Origin: Eubacterium sp. UBA3279 | GTDB taxonomy: Bacteria; Bacillota; Clostridia; Lachnospirales; Lachnospiraceae | Reading direction: 5' to 3' | Assembly: GCA_002361775.1 (NCBI GenBank) | Contig: DETV01000080.1 | Span: forward strand, 1 to 63,893 | DNA: 63,893 nt | In this document: piece by piece, positions 15,432-24,072 of the stretch | Position numbering within the stretch: the stretch's first letter is position 1 | Layout of the letters: each line of letters begins with the position of its first letter | Program-made: the position numbers and the translations under genes | The notes under the pieces: generated by a model | The model's input: the letters and a program-made list of their open reading frames with translations, nothing else | What the model was told of the DNA's origin: nothing | Databases searched by the model: none

Positions 15432-16493
15432 ATGGTTAAAGAAGATAAATTAAAAGCATTAGATGCAGCTTTGGGACAGATTGAGAAACAGTTTGGAAAA
15501 GGTTCTGTGATGAAACTGGGAGATTCAGGAAAGAATATGAATGTTCAGACAGTTCCCACAGGTTCTTTGAGTCTGGATATTGCTCTGGGTCTGGGAGGAG
15601 TACCCAGAGGGCGTATAATTGAGATCTACGGACCGGAATCCAGTGGTAAGACAACGGTAGCATTACATATGGTGGCAGAAGTACAAAAAAGAGGCGGGAT
15701 TGCTGGTTTTATTGATGCAGAGCATGCTCTGGATCCTGTTTATGCAAAGAATATCGGTGTTGATATTGATGAATTATATATTTCCCAGCCGGATAACGGG
15801 GAACAGGCGCTGGAGATTACAGAGACCATGGTTCGGTCCGGTGCGGTTGATATTATTATCGTAGACTCTGTTGCAGCATTAGTTCCAAAGGCGGAAATCG
15901 AAGGCGATATGGGAGATTCTCATATGGGACTTCAGGCCAGATTGATGTCTCAGGCTCTGAGAAAGCTTACCGGTGTGGTGGCAAAGTCTAATTGTATTGT
16001 TATTTTTATCAATCAGCTTCGTGAAAAACTGGGAGTGATGTTTGGTAATCCGGAGACAACTACAGGTGGTCGAGCTTTGAAGTTCTATGCATCTGTTCGT
16101 ATGGATGTACGGCGTACAGAAGCGATCAAACAGGCAGGCGAAGTGATCGGTAACAGAACACGTATTAAAGTGGTTAAGAATAAGATTGCCCCACCATTTA
16201 AAGAAGCTGAATTTGATATTATGTTTGGAAAAGGAATTTCCAAGGAGAGCGATATTCTGGATCTGGCAGTTAATCTGGGCATTGTTCAAAAAAGCGGAGC
16301 CTGGTTTGCTTACAACGATAGCAAGATCGGTCAGGGACGGGAAAATGCAAAGATTTTCCTGAAAGAAAATCCTCAGGCGGCAGCAGAGATTGAGCAGAAG
16401 GTACGCGCTCATTACGGCCTGGCAGATGATCCGGCGCTGAACGGAGAAAGTGATGAGATCGGCCTGAAAGATGCGGGTGAAAAAGAAGAATGA
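15432..16493 (+). CDS. recA: Recombinase RecA
   Basis: 353 residues, standard length. RecA forms filaments on single-stranded DNA, drives strand exchange and triggers LexA cleavage. Walker A GPESSGKT is at 67-74, Walker B in VDIIIVDSVAALVPKAEIEG, and the L1/L2 DNA-binding loops are recognisable (GDMGDSHMGLQARLMSQALR and FINQLREKLGVMFGNPETT). The acidic C-terminus ends in GEKEE. A strong promoter and an SOS box precede it, and recX overlaps its stop by 4 bases. Confidence 0.99.
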   Translation: MVKEDKLKALDAALGQIEKQFGKGSVMKLGDSGKNMNVQTVPTGSLSLDIALGLGGVPRGRIIEIYGPESSGKTTVALHMVAEVQKRGGIAGFIDAEHALDPVYAKNIGVDIDELYISQPDNGEQALEITETMVRSGAVDIIIVDSVAALVPKAEIEGDMGDSHMGLQARLMSQALRKLTGVVAKSNCIVIFINQLREKLGVMFGNPETTTGGRALKFYASVRMDVRRTEAIKQAGEVIGNRTRIKVVKNKIAPPFKEAEFDIMFGKGISKESDILDLAVNLGIVQKSGAWFAYNDSKIGQGRENAKIFLKENPQAAAEIEQKVRAHYGLADDPALNGESDEIGLKDAGEKEE

Positions 16494-17101
16494 TTATCAC
16501 GGAGATTATTCCGATAACGAAACAGAAAGTAAGAATTGTGACAGATGAGAAGCTTGCCTTTGTACTTTACAAAGGCGAGCTTTCCCGTTATAAGCTGGAA
16601 ACGGGAAAGGAAATCACAGAAGATTTATTTGAGCAGATTCAAAAGGAAGTTCTGATAAAGAGGGCAAAGCTCAGAGCTATGCATCTGCTTACAAGGATGG
16701 ATTATACGGAAGCGGATCTTTACCGGAAGCTGATGAAAGGGGAATATACAAAGGAAGCGGTGGATATTGCCATGGATTATGTCCGCTCTTATCATTATCT
16801 GGATGATAAACGGTATGCCGCCCGGTATCTGGCAGGGCAATCCCGGGGAAAGAGCATACGACAGATAGAGTTTGAACTGGAAAGAAAAGGAATATCCAGA
16901 GAGATCATTGCTTCCTGTCGGGAAGAGATGGAAGATCAGGATGAAACTGTTCTGATTCGAAATCTTCTGGAAAAAAGATGTCCCAGACCAGAGGAGGCAG
17001 ACGGGAAGGAGAAAAACCGCCATTACGGTTTTTTGGTAAGAAAAGGGTTTAAGATGGAAGATATTTCCCGGGTGTTTCAGGAATATTTTCCCTGCTCCTG
17101 A
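16490..17101 (+). CDS. recX: RecA regulator RecX
   Basis: 203 residues. RecX binds RecA filaments and tunes recombination. The family marks are AMHLLTRMDYTEADLYRKL, YHYLDDKRYAARYL and the KSIRQIEFELERKGI repeat of three-helix modules. Its ATG overlaps the recA stop (ATGA), a widespread arrangement that keeps RecX low relative to RecA. The start is therefore well fixed. A promoter for rny follows. Confidence 0.95.
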   Translation: MIITEIIPITKQKVRIVTDEKLAFVLYKGELSRYKLETGKEITEDLFEQIQKEVLIKRAKLRAMHLLTRMDYTEADLYRKLMKGEYTKEAVDIAMDYVRSYHYLDDKRYAARYLAGQSRGKSIRQIEFELERKGISREIIASCREEMEDQDETVLIRNLLEKRCPRPEEADGKEKNRHYGFLVRKGFKMEDISRVFQEYFPCS

Positions 17102-17145
17102 AATCGTAACAGTTCAGCTATTTTCATAAAAACAGACGGAATACG

Positions 17146-17174
17146 TTGACAAATTAGTGAAATCATTATAAAAT
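17146..17174 (+). promoter_or_regulatory. rny promoter
   Basis: TTGACA (17146-17151), 17 bases, TAAAAT (17169-17174), about 50 bases before the GTG start. Confidence 0.75.
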
Positions 17175-17221
17175 TAAAATGTTGTAAGTGTACAATGAAA
17201 ATTAAATAAGGAGGTGCTCCT

Positions 17222-18787
17222 GTGGCAAGTGGATTAGTAGTTTTAATTGCACTTGTTGCTGTAGCCATCACGCTGCTGATTGCAGTTCCTGTCACTTATT
17301 CTGTTGCAGTATCTACAAAGGCAAAGAAAGATGCTGAGAAGATCGGGACAGCAGAAGAAAAAGCAAGGAACATTATAGATGAAGCCTTAAAGACGGCGGA
17401 AACTAAAAAACGTGAAGCTCTTCTGGAAGCAAAGGAAGAATCTCTGAAAACAAAGAATGAATTGGAAAAAGAGACAAGGGAGAGACGGAACGAACTGCAA
17501 AAGTATGAAAAGCGTGTATTGGCTAAGGAAGAATCTGTGGACCGTAAGGCAGATGTCATAGAGCGGAAGGAAGCAGAGTACACAGCAAAAGAGGCAGAAT
17601 TAAGAAAGAAAGAAAAAAAGGTTGATGAATTACATGACCAGGGAGTACAGGAACTTGAGAGAATCTCAGGTCTGACCTCCGAACAGGCAAAAGATTATCT
17701 TTTAAAATCTGTTGAAGATGAAGTAAAAATTGATACGGCTAAGCTTTACAAAGAATTGGAAAGCAAAGCAAAGGAAGATGCGGCGAAGAAAGCTAAAGAA
17801 TACGTGGTAACTGCTATTCAGAAATGTGCAGTGGATCATGTGTCTGAGACTACGATTTCAGTTGTTCAGCTTCCCAGCGACGAGATGAAAGGAAGAATCA
17901 TCGGACGTGAAGGACGGAATATCCGTACCTTGGAAACTCTTACAGGAGTGGATCTGATTATTGACGATACACCGGAAGCGGTTGTGTTATCTGCGTTTGA
18001 TCCTATTCGTCGGGAAGTTGCGAGAATTGCTCTTGAAAAATTGATTGTTGATGGAAGAATCCATCCTGCCCGTATTGAAGAGATGGTGGAAAAAGCACAA
18101 AGAGAAGTGGAATCCATGATACGGGAAGAGGGGGAGAATGCTGCTTTGGAAGTGGGCGTTCATGGTATCCATCCGGAACTGATTCGTCTCCTGGGACGCA
18201 TGAAGTTCCGTTCAAGTTATGGACAGAACGCATTAAAACATTCTATCGAAGTGGCTCAACTGTCAGGTCTTCTGGCAGCGGAAGTTGGCACAGATGTGCG
18301 TATGGCGAAACGTGCCGGCTTATTACATGACATTGGAAAATCCATCGATCATGAAGTGGAAGGTTCTCATATTCAGATCGGTGTTGATTTGTGCAGAAAG
18401 TATAAAGAATCTGCTCTGGTTATTAATGCGGTTGAGGCTCATCACGGCGATGTGGAGCCGGAATCTCTGATCGCCTGTATTGTACAGGCTGCTGATGCGA
18501 TTTCTGCAGCAAGACCAGGTGCAAGAAGAGAGACACTGGAAACATATACAAACAGATTGAAACAGTTAGAAGATATTACAAATTCCTTCAAGGGAGTTGA
18601 CAAATCTTTTGCCATTCAGGCAGGACGAGAGGTTCGTATCATGGTATTACCAGATCATGTAAATGATGCAGATATGGTATTACTTGCAAGAGATATTTCC
18701 AAACAGATTGAAGCTGAATTGGAATATCCGGGACAAATTAAGGTTAATGTAATCAGAGAGAGCAGAGTTGTAGATTACGCTAAGTAG
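17222..18787 (+). CDS. rny: Ribonuclease Y
   Basis: 521 residues, GTG start after AAGGAGGTG. RNase Y is a membrane-anchored endoribonuclease that starts mRNA decay in Firmicutes. Order: one N-terminal membrane segment (about 3-27, VVLIALVAVAITLLIAVPVT), a long charged coiled coil (30-200), a KH RNA-binding domain (GRIIGREGRNIRTLETLTG near 220-238) and an HD domain with LLHDIGKSIDHE near 368-379. All parts are present. It lies directly after recA-recX, as in many Lachnospiraceae, but has its own promoter and terminator. Confidence 0.97.
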   Translation: MASGLVVLIALVAVAITLLIAVPVTYSVAVSTKAKKDAEKIGTAEEKARNIIDEALKTAETKKREALLEAKEESLKTKNELEKETRERRNELQKYEKRVLAKEESVDRKADVIERKEAEYTAKEAELRKKEKKVDELHDQGVQELERISGLTSEQAKDYLLKSVEDEVKIDTAKLYKELESKAKEDAAKKAKEYVVTAIQKCAVDHVSETTISVVQLPSDEMKGRIIGREGRNIRTLETLTGVDLIIDDTPEAVVLSAFDPIRREVARIALEKLIVDGRIHPARIEEMVEKAQREVESMIREEGENAALEVGVHGIHPELIRLLGRMKFRSSYGQNALKHSIEVAQLSGLLAAEVGTDVRMAKRAGLLHDIGKSIDHEVEGSHIQIGVDLCRKYKESALVINAVEAHHGDVEPESLIACIVQAADAISAARPGARRETLETYTNRLKQLEDITNSFKGVDKSFAIQAGREVRIMVLPDHVNDADMVLLARDISKQIEAELEYPGQIKVNVIRESRVVDYAK

Positions 18788-18816
18788 TTACAACAGACTG
18801 CCGGGATATCAACTAT

Positions 18817-18869
18817 CCCTCATAATGCCTGTGTTTATTGGAAACAGAGGCATTATGGGGGAGTTTTTA
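18817..18869 (+). terminator. rny terminator
   Basis: CCCTCATAATGCCT pairs with AGGCATTATGGGGG (one wobble) around a 17-base loop, followed by AGTTTTTATTTT. The hairpin covers a spurious upstream start of the next frame, which supports the later start used for that gene. Confidence 0.85.
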
Positions 18870-18891
18870 TTTTAAAACAAACAGGAGAGCA

Positions 18892-19707
18892 ATGAAAAAA
18901 AGATTATGTATTCGAGAATATCATTTAACCTGCCAACGTGATCTGGGGGTAACAGGAACTTTGCGGTTGGCTTTTCTTACAGATATTCATAATAAAATAG
19001 AAAAAGAAGAAGGAAAAAGAATCTGGGAATTGTTAGACGGATACAGGCCGGATGGGGTTTTGGTAGGAGGCGATGTTCTGGTGGGGAAACCGGGAAAAGA
19101 TATTCAAAAAGCGGCAGCCTTTATAAAAGCGCTGTCTGACAAATATCCGGTGTGGTATGCCAATGGAAATCACGAACAGAGAATCAGAAAACATCCGGAA
19201 GATTATGGAAATATGGGTGAAAATTATGATCGGGAAATAGAGAAAACAAAGGCGGTTCGTCTTGTCAATGATAAAATGAAATCAGAAATCAGAGGGATTC
19301 CGGTGATGATCTATGGATTTGAACCGGAAGAACATTATTATGATAAAGGTTTGTATAAAAAGGGAATGAGGGAAGAACTGGAACGAGTATTTGGTTCTCC
19401 TGAAAAGGAATGTTATACCATTCTTCTTTCTCATCATCCCCGGTATGAAAAGGAATATCTGGATTGGGGAGCAGATTTGACTCTGTCCGGTCATTATCAT
19501 GGGGGAGTGGTGCTTTTAGGGAAAAAGAGAGGTCTGATCACGCCGGATTATCGTCCGCTGGCAGGATTTTGCTGTGGTCTTCAAAAGAAGGGAAATGCTC
19601 ATATGATTGTCAGTGCGGGAACAGGAGAGCATACTATACCTGTGCGAATTCATAATCCCCGGGAAATAACTATGATTCAGGTGGATTTTTTTTCAGAGGG
19701 TTCTTGA
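18892..19707 (+). CDS. Calcineurin-like metallophosphoesterase, YkuE-type
   Basis: 271 residues. ATG 18892 follows AGGAGAG; the longer frame begins inside the terminator. Metal-binding motifs in order: FLTDIHNK (D-x-H), VGGDVLV (GD), ANGNHEQ (GNHE), LLSHHPRY and LSGHYHGG (GHxH). This set is diagnostic of a two-metal phosphoesterase; YkuE-like members sit at the cell envelope and may act on lipids or nucleotides. There is no signal peptide, unlike many YkuE proteins, although the N-terminus KKRLCIREYHLTC is basic. Substrate unknown. Confidence 0.88.
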   Translation: MKKRLCIREYHLTCQRDLGVTGTLRLAFLTDIHNKIEKEEGKRIWELLDGYRPDGVLVGGDVLVGKPGKDIQKAAAFIKALSDKYPVWYANGNHEQRIRKHPEDYGNMGENYDREIEKTKAVRLVNDKMKSEIRGIPVMIYGFEPEEHYYDKGLYKKGMREELERVFGSPEKECYTILLSHHPRYEKEYLDWGADLTLSGHYHGGVVLLGKKRGLITPDYRPLAGFCCGLQKKGNAHMIVSAGTGEHTIPVRIHNPREITMIQVDFFSEGS

Positions 19708-19732
19708 AAAGTTCAGTGTTTCCATGTAAAAT
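19704..19732 (+). promoter_or_regulatory. scpA promoter
   Basis: TTGAAA (19704-19709), 17 bases, TAAAAT (19727-19732). It overlaps the last codon of the phosphoesterase gene. Confidence 0.6.
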
Positions 19733-19771
19733 AAAAAGGTTGAGTGTGAACGGTAAAAGTGAGGAGAAATC

Positions 19772-20542
19772 ATGGGAATACCCGTAAAATTGCAGGTGTT
19801 TGAAGGTCCGCTGGATCTTTTGCTGCATTTGATCGATAAGAATAAAATTGATATTTATGATATTCCGATTGTGGAGATCACAGAACAGTACATGGATTAT
19901 ATCCGTCAGATGAAAGAGGCGGATTTAAATATCATGAGTGAATTTATGGTAATGGCAGCCACTCTTTTGGATATCAAATGCCGAATGCTTCTCCCCAAAG
20001 AAGTTAACGAAGAAGGGGAAGAAGAAGACCCGAGAGAAGAACTGGTTCAGCAGCTTTTGGAATACAAAATGTACAAATATATGTCCTATGAGTTAAGGGA
20101 CAGAATGGCAGATGCTTCCCGCTGTGTGTATAAACCAAGTACGATGCCGGAAGAAGTGCTGGAATATCGTCCCCCCGTGAACGTGGAAGAACTGATCGGA
20201 GATCTGACTCTGGCCAGACTGCAGGAAATTTTTCGTTCAATCATCAAACGGCAGGAAGACAAGGTGGATCCTATCCGAAGCAAATTTGGAAAGATAGAAA
20301 AAGAAGAGGTGAGTCTGGAAGAAAAAATGGATGAACTTCAGGAGTATGCAAGAACGCATCATCATTTTTCTTTCCGCAGTCTTTTGGACAGACAGTCCAG
20401 TAAGGTAAAGGTAATTGTTACTTTTCTGGCTATTCTGGAGCTGATGAAAACAGGGATGATTCAGATTTCTCAGGATTATCTTTTTGATGACATTCAGATA
20501 ACATCGTTACATTATGAGGATCAGAAATATGAAGAAAATTGA
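19772..20542 (+). CDS. scpA: Segregation and condensation protein A
   Basis: 256 residues, the kleisin subunit of the SMC-ScpAB condensin that organises and separates chromosomes. The N-terminus LQVFEGPLDLLLHLIDKNKI DIYDIPI is highly diagnostic, and the C-terminal winged helix (VTFLAILELMKTGMIQISQD) binds the SMC head. It overlaps scpB by 14 bases. smc itself is not in the window, as is usual. GTGAGGAGAAATC precedes the ATG. Confidence 0.96.
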   Translation: MGIPVKLQVFEGPLDLLLHLIDKNKIDIYDIPIVEITEQYMDYIRQMKEADLNIMSEFMVMAATLLDIKCRMLLPKEVNEEGEEEDPREELVQQLLEYKMYKYMSYELRDRMADASRCVYKPSTMPEEVLEYRPPVNVEELIGDLTLARLQEIFRSIIKRQEDKVDPIRSKFGKIEKEEVSLEEKMDELQEYARTHHHFSFRSLLDRQSSKVKVIVTFLAILELMKTGMIQISQDYLFDDIQITSLHYEDQKYEEN

Positions 20543-21092
20543 AGCGGCTATAGAGGCTATTTTATTTTCCGCAGGAGAATCGGTGGAGGTATCCAGAATT
20601 GCAAAAGCAATTGGTCATGACGTCCATACCACAGAAAAAATTATTCGTAATATGATGCTGAAATATCAGGAACCGGACCGGGGAATCAAAATACTGGAAC
20701 TGGACGGAGCATTTCAGATGTGTACCAAACAGGAATATTATGAATATCTGGTGGAGATTGCCCTTCAGCCCAAAAAAGCTGTGCTGACAGATGTTATGTT
20801 GGAGACTTTATCGATTATTGCATATAAACAGCCGGTAACAAAACAGGAAATCGAAAAAATCAGAGGGGTAAAATGCGATCATGCCATCAATAAACTGGTG
20901 GAATATAGTCTGGTACAGGAGTTGGGAAGGCTGGATGCCCCGGGACGTCCCATACTTTTTGGGACAACGGAAGAATTTCTGAGAAATTTCGGAGTACAGT
21001 CCACAGAAGATCTTCCGGTGATCAGCCCTGTTAAGCTGGAGGATTTTAAAGCGGAAGCAGAAGAAGAAATTCAGTTAAAGTTAGACGTTTAA
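20529..21092 (+). CDS. scpB: Segregation and condensation protein B
   Basis: 187 residues; ATG 20529 (MKKIEAAIEAILFSAGE) is chosen because that is the standard ScpB N-terminus and it lies within the end of scpA, giving tight coupling. Two winged-helix domains are visible, the second starting at about LETLSIIAYKQPVTKQEIEK IRGV. ScpB dimers stabilise ScpA on the SMC heads. No anomalies. Confidence 0.96.
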   Translation: MKKIEAAIEAILFSAGESVEVSRIAKAIGHDVHTTEKIIRNMMLKYQEPDRGIKILELDGAFQMCTKQEYYEYLVEIALQPKKAVLTDVMLETLSIIAYKQPVTKQEIEKIRGVKCDHAINKLVEYSLVQELGRLDAPGRPILFGTTEEFLRNFGVQSTEDLPVISPVKLEDFKAEAEEEIQLKLDV

Positions 21093-21168
21093 GCTGATTT
21101 TATAAGAATAAATAGTACATGTCTTTCATATAGTATAGAAAAAAGAAATACTTTTGGAGGACTTGTGC

Positions 21169-22371
21169 ATGAAAAAGTGGTGGTGGAATTTATTTTTGCT
21201 GATTTTTCTTTTGACAGGATTTCCCAGGATATGTAAGGGGGCAGAATTAAAAGAATCAGAACTTTATGCACGTTCGGCATGTCTGATGGATGCAGACTCC
21301 GGACGTGTTTTATATGGAAAAGAAGAGAAAGTGAAGCTTCCCATGGCCAGTACGACAAAAATTATGACCTGTATTCTGGCTCTGGAGAACGGACACGCAG
21401 ATGATCTGGTCACTGTATCGGCAGAGGCGGCCAGACAGCCCAAGGTGCATCTGGGGGCAGAGGAGGGGGAGCAGTTTCTTTTGAATGATCTTTTATATGC
21501 GTTAATGTTGAATTCTGACAATGATGCGGCAGTGATAATCGGGGAACATATAGGGGGAAGCGTGGAAGGCTTTGCAGAAATGATGAATAAAAAGGCCATA
21601 GAAATTGGATGTGAAAATACATATTTTATTACCCCCAATGGCCTGGATGCGGAAAATGAAAAAGGAATTCATGGAAGTACAGCAGAAGATATGGCGAAAA
21701 TTTTGCGGTATTGTATTATGGAGTCGCCGCAGAAGGATATTTTTCTGGAAATTACCCGGATGCCTTCCTATACATTTTGGAATAACAGCCACACCAAAAC
21801 TTATAACTGCACCAATCACAATGCGTTTCTGGGAATGATGGAGGGGGCTCTTACAGGAAAAACAGGATTTACGGCAGATGCGGGGTATTGTTATGTGGGA
21901 GCGATCCGATGGGAAGGGAAAACTCTGATCGTATCACTTCTGGCCTGTGGTTGGCCAAATAACAAAAATTATAAATGGTCTGATACCAGAAAATTAATGG
22001 ATTACGGGTTGAAGAATTATAGCTACAGAGATATATTTGAATATAGAGAATTTGATGATATACCTGTTTTGGAAGGTCAGTATGAAGGGATGAAGATGGG
22101 AGAGTGTGCAGAAACGCCGGTGGGATACGGTGTGGATACCTCGGAGATCACCTTTCCCCTGTTGCTTCGGGAAGATGAGGCGGTGGAGGTGAAATATGAT
22201 CTTCCCAAAACTTTGCAGGCTCCGGTGAAAGAAGGGCAGCAAGTGGGAAAAGCAAGTTATTATCTGGATGGGAAGCTTTTAAGAGAATATCCTGTTTTTG
22301 CAAAGAGACAGGTGGAAATACGGGATTTTGGCTGGTGCCTTAAAAAAGTTGAAGAGGAATACAGAATCTGA
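21169..22371 (+). CDS. D-alanyl-D-alanine carboxypeptidase (DacF/DacB-type, PBP5 family)
   Basis: 400 residues; ATG 21169 lies 8 bases after TGGAGG. A signal peptide (KKWWWNLFLLIFLLTGFPRI) leads to the serine peptidase S11 domain: SxxK in MASTTKIM (about 63-70), SDN in LNSDNDAA (about 117-124) and KTG in TGKTGFT (about 229). It trims the terminal D-Ala from peptidoglycan stem peptides. In sporulating Firmicutes, S11 enzymes beside scpAB are often the DacF type that sets cortex cross-linking, a role suggested here but not shown. A C-terminal beta domain is present, with no obvious amphipathic membrane anchor. Confidence 0.93.
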   Translation: MKKWWWNLFLLIFLLTGFPRICKGAELKESELYARSACLMDADSGRVLYGKEEKVKLPMASTTKIMTCILALENGHADDLVTVSAEAARQPKVHLGAEEGEQFLLNDLLYALMLNSDNDAAVIIGEHIGGSVEGFAEMMNKKAIEIGCENTYFITPNGLDAENEKGIHGSTAEDMAKILRYCIMESPQKDIFLEITRMPSYTFWNNSHTKTYNCTNHNAFLGMMEGALTGKTGFTADAGYCYVGAIRWEGKTLIVSLLACGWPNNKNYKWSDTRKLMDYGLKNYSYRDIFEYREFDDIPVLEGQYEGMKMGECAETPVGYGVDTSEITFPLLLREDEAVEVKYDLPKTLQAPVKEGQQVGKASYYLDGKLLREYPVFAKRQVEIRDFGWCLKKVEEEYRI

Positions 22372-22406
22372 CAGAAAAACTTCCGTCAGTCTGTGGGAGG
22401 ATGAAA

Positions 22407-22970
22407 ATGCATAAGATGATAGAAGAATTGGAAAATTGTCCAATTATTGCCGCAATAAAAGATGAAAAAGGTCTGAAAGCCTGCCTCAAATCAGAGAGCA
22501 GCGTTATCTTTATTTTGTATGGAGATATTTGTACGATAGGAGACGTGGTGAAAAAAATAAAAGCACATGGAAAAATGGCTGTGGTGCATATGGATTTGAT
22601 CCAGGGGCTGAGCGGGAAAGAAGTGGCTGTGGATTTTTTGAAAGAAAATACTCAGGCAGATGGGATTATTACAACCAGACCTGCACTTATCCGCCGGGCA
22701 AAAGAAAAAGGATTATTTACCGTATTGCGTTTTTTTGTGATTGATTCCATGGCTTTTGAAAATATTCAAAAACAGACAGGGGCTGTGGCGCCGGATGTGA
22801 TTGAAATATTGCCGGGTCTGATGCCTAAGATTATTAAGAAAATTCAAAGAAGTATTCATCGTCCTCTCATTGCAGGAGGACTGATCAGTGAAAAAGAGGA
22901 TATTATGGCAGCACTGGATGCAGGGGCGCTGGCTATTTCCACCACCAATGAAGCCGTCTGGTTTATGTAA
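22407..22970 (+). CDS. glpP: Glycerol-3-phosphate-responsive antiterminator GlpP
   Basis: 187 residues; ATG 22407 is 6 bases after GGGAGG, whereas ATG 22401 touches it. GlpP is a TIM-barrel RNA-binding antiterminator which, with glycerol-3-phosphate, lets transcription pass leader terminators of glp genes in Bacillus. Family marks: CPIIAAIKDEKGL, VHMDLIQGLSGKEVAVDFLK, DGIITTRPALIRRAK, EILPGLMPKIIKKI and RPLIAGGLISEKEDIMAALD. No glycerol genes adjoin it here, so its targets are elsewhere in the genome. Confidence 0.93.
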   Translation: MHKMIEELENCPIIAAIKDEKGLKACLKSESSVIFILYGDICTIGDVVKKIKAHGKMAVVHMDLIQGLSGKEVAVDFLKENTQADGIITTRPALIRRAKEKGLFTVLRFFVIDSMAFENIQKQTGAVAPDVIEILPGLMPKIIKKIQRSIHRPLIAGGLISEKEDIMAALDAGALAISTTNEAVWFM

Positions 22971-23100
22971 AAAAAACGTAAGTTTCTTTTTCCTTGTTTT
23001 TTCGTAAGATTCGTTATATACTGATAAAGATTAAAAGTAACCGGTAAAATCAAATTATGATACAAAAGGTACAATATAATAGAGAAAGGGAGGAAACAGA

Positions 23101-24015
23101 ATGTTTTGTGAAAAATGTGGAAACAAACTTCTGGACGGTGAAAAATTCTGTTCTGTCTGTGGTAATCCTGTAGAAGAGACTGAATTTTCCCAGAAAGGGC
23201 AAGATATTATGTCCGGTATGGGATATGGGGTAAAACAGGAAAAACCTTTTGAGACGGAGCGGACAATGCCGAATGAAACATCCGGTAATCCTCGACCTGG
23301 AAAAAATCAGGATAACAGAGCAAAAAGAAAAAAAGACGATCTGGATGAAGAGTGGAGAAAAGAGGAGAAGAAGGAAAAAATAACCTTCATTATTCTGGGT
23401 GTCATTATTGTAGTATTGGTTGTTGCGATTGTGGCAGGTATTATTTTCCTGATCAACTCAGGAGGCAGTAAAGAAAATGAACGTGTTCCCCGAATGACGG
23501 AAGAACAGGTAAATGATCTGACCCATGGAAAAGATGAAACAGCGGAGACGGAAGATGATGCGGAAGCGGGAGTGGCAGAAGAAATCACACCGGAAGTAAC
23601 GCAGGAGCCTACACCTGAGGTTACAGCGGAACCGGAAGCGGAAACCACACCGGAACCTACAAAAGAAGTAACGCCTGTCCCCACAAAGGAGGTTACACCA
23701 ACGCCTACACAGGCTCCTGTAGTGGTGGAAGAGAATAATGACTATATTATACCGGACAGCAGCACCAGATATCTTGTCAATGCAGATCTGAATACGCTGA
23801 GCGAATGGGAGATACGTGTGGCAAGAAATGAAATTTATGCCCGCCACGGAAGAATGTTTAATTCTAAAGAGCTGGCAGAGTATTTCGAAAGTAAAAGCTG
23901 GTATACGCCAAGAATTCCGGCAGAAGAATTTGATAATTCTTATCTGAACGGAATAGAAGTGGAAAATTTAAGATTTATCACAGATTATGAAAAAGCACAT
24001 AATCTGAATCAATAA
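23101..24015 (+). CDS. Zinc-ribbon membrane protein with extracytoplasmic YARHG domain
   Basis: 304 residues. A zinc ribbon with CEKC and CSVC lies at 3-20, a charged cytoplasmic stretch follows, a single membrane span is at about 94-118, then a Pro/Thr/Glu-rich linker with repeats of the type EPTPEVTAEP and PTKEVTPVPT (about 160-215), and a C-terminal YARHG domain (VARNEIYARHGRMF, then YLNGIEVENLRFITDYEK). YARHG domains are extracellular and of unknown function in Firmicutes. The layout suggests a cytoplasmic metal-bound head linked to a wall-spanning stalk. Possibly an envelope sensor; not shown. Confidence 0.9.
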   Translation: MFCEKCGNKLLDGEKFCSVCGNPVEETEFSQKGQDIMSGMGYGVKQEKPFETERTMPNETSGNPRPGKNQDNRAKRKKDDLDEEWRKEEKKEKITFIILGVIIVVLVVAIVAGIIFLINSGGSKENERVPRMTEEQVNDLTHGKDETAETEDDAEAGVAEEITPEVTQEPTPEVTAEPEAETTPEPTKEVTPVPTKEVTPTPTQAPVVVEENNDYIIPDSSTRYLVNADLNTLSEWEIRVARNEIYARHGRMFNSKELAEYFESKSWYTPRIPAEEFDNSYLNGIEVENLRFITDYEKAHNLNQ

Positions 24016-24021
24016 AAAAAT

Positions 24022-24065
24022 GCCCCATGGGAATTCGATATGAATTTCTCAGTGGGGCTTTTTTT
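24022..24065. terminator. Bidirectional terminator between YARHG gene and MATE gene
   Basis: GCCCCA...TGGGGC with an inner GGGAATTC/GAATTTCTC pairing; T run downstream on the plus strand and A run upstream that serves the convergent minus-strand gene. Confidence 0.85.
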
Positions 24066-24072
24066 GATTTGG

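Noticed and set aside
23580..23720. Tandem-looking Pro/Thr/Glu repeats as a possible CRISPR or DNA satellite
   Set aside because: The repeats are imperfect, in frame, and encode a stalk linker; there are no spacers of constant length.
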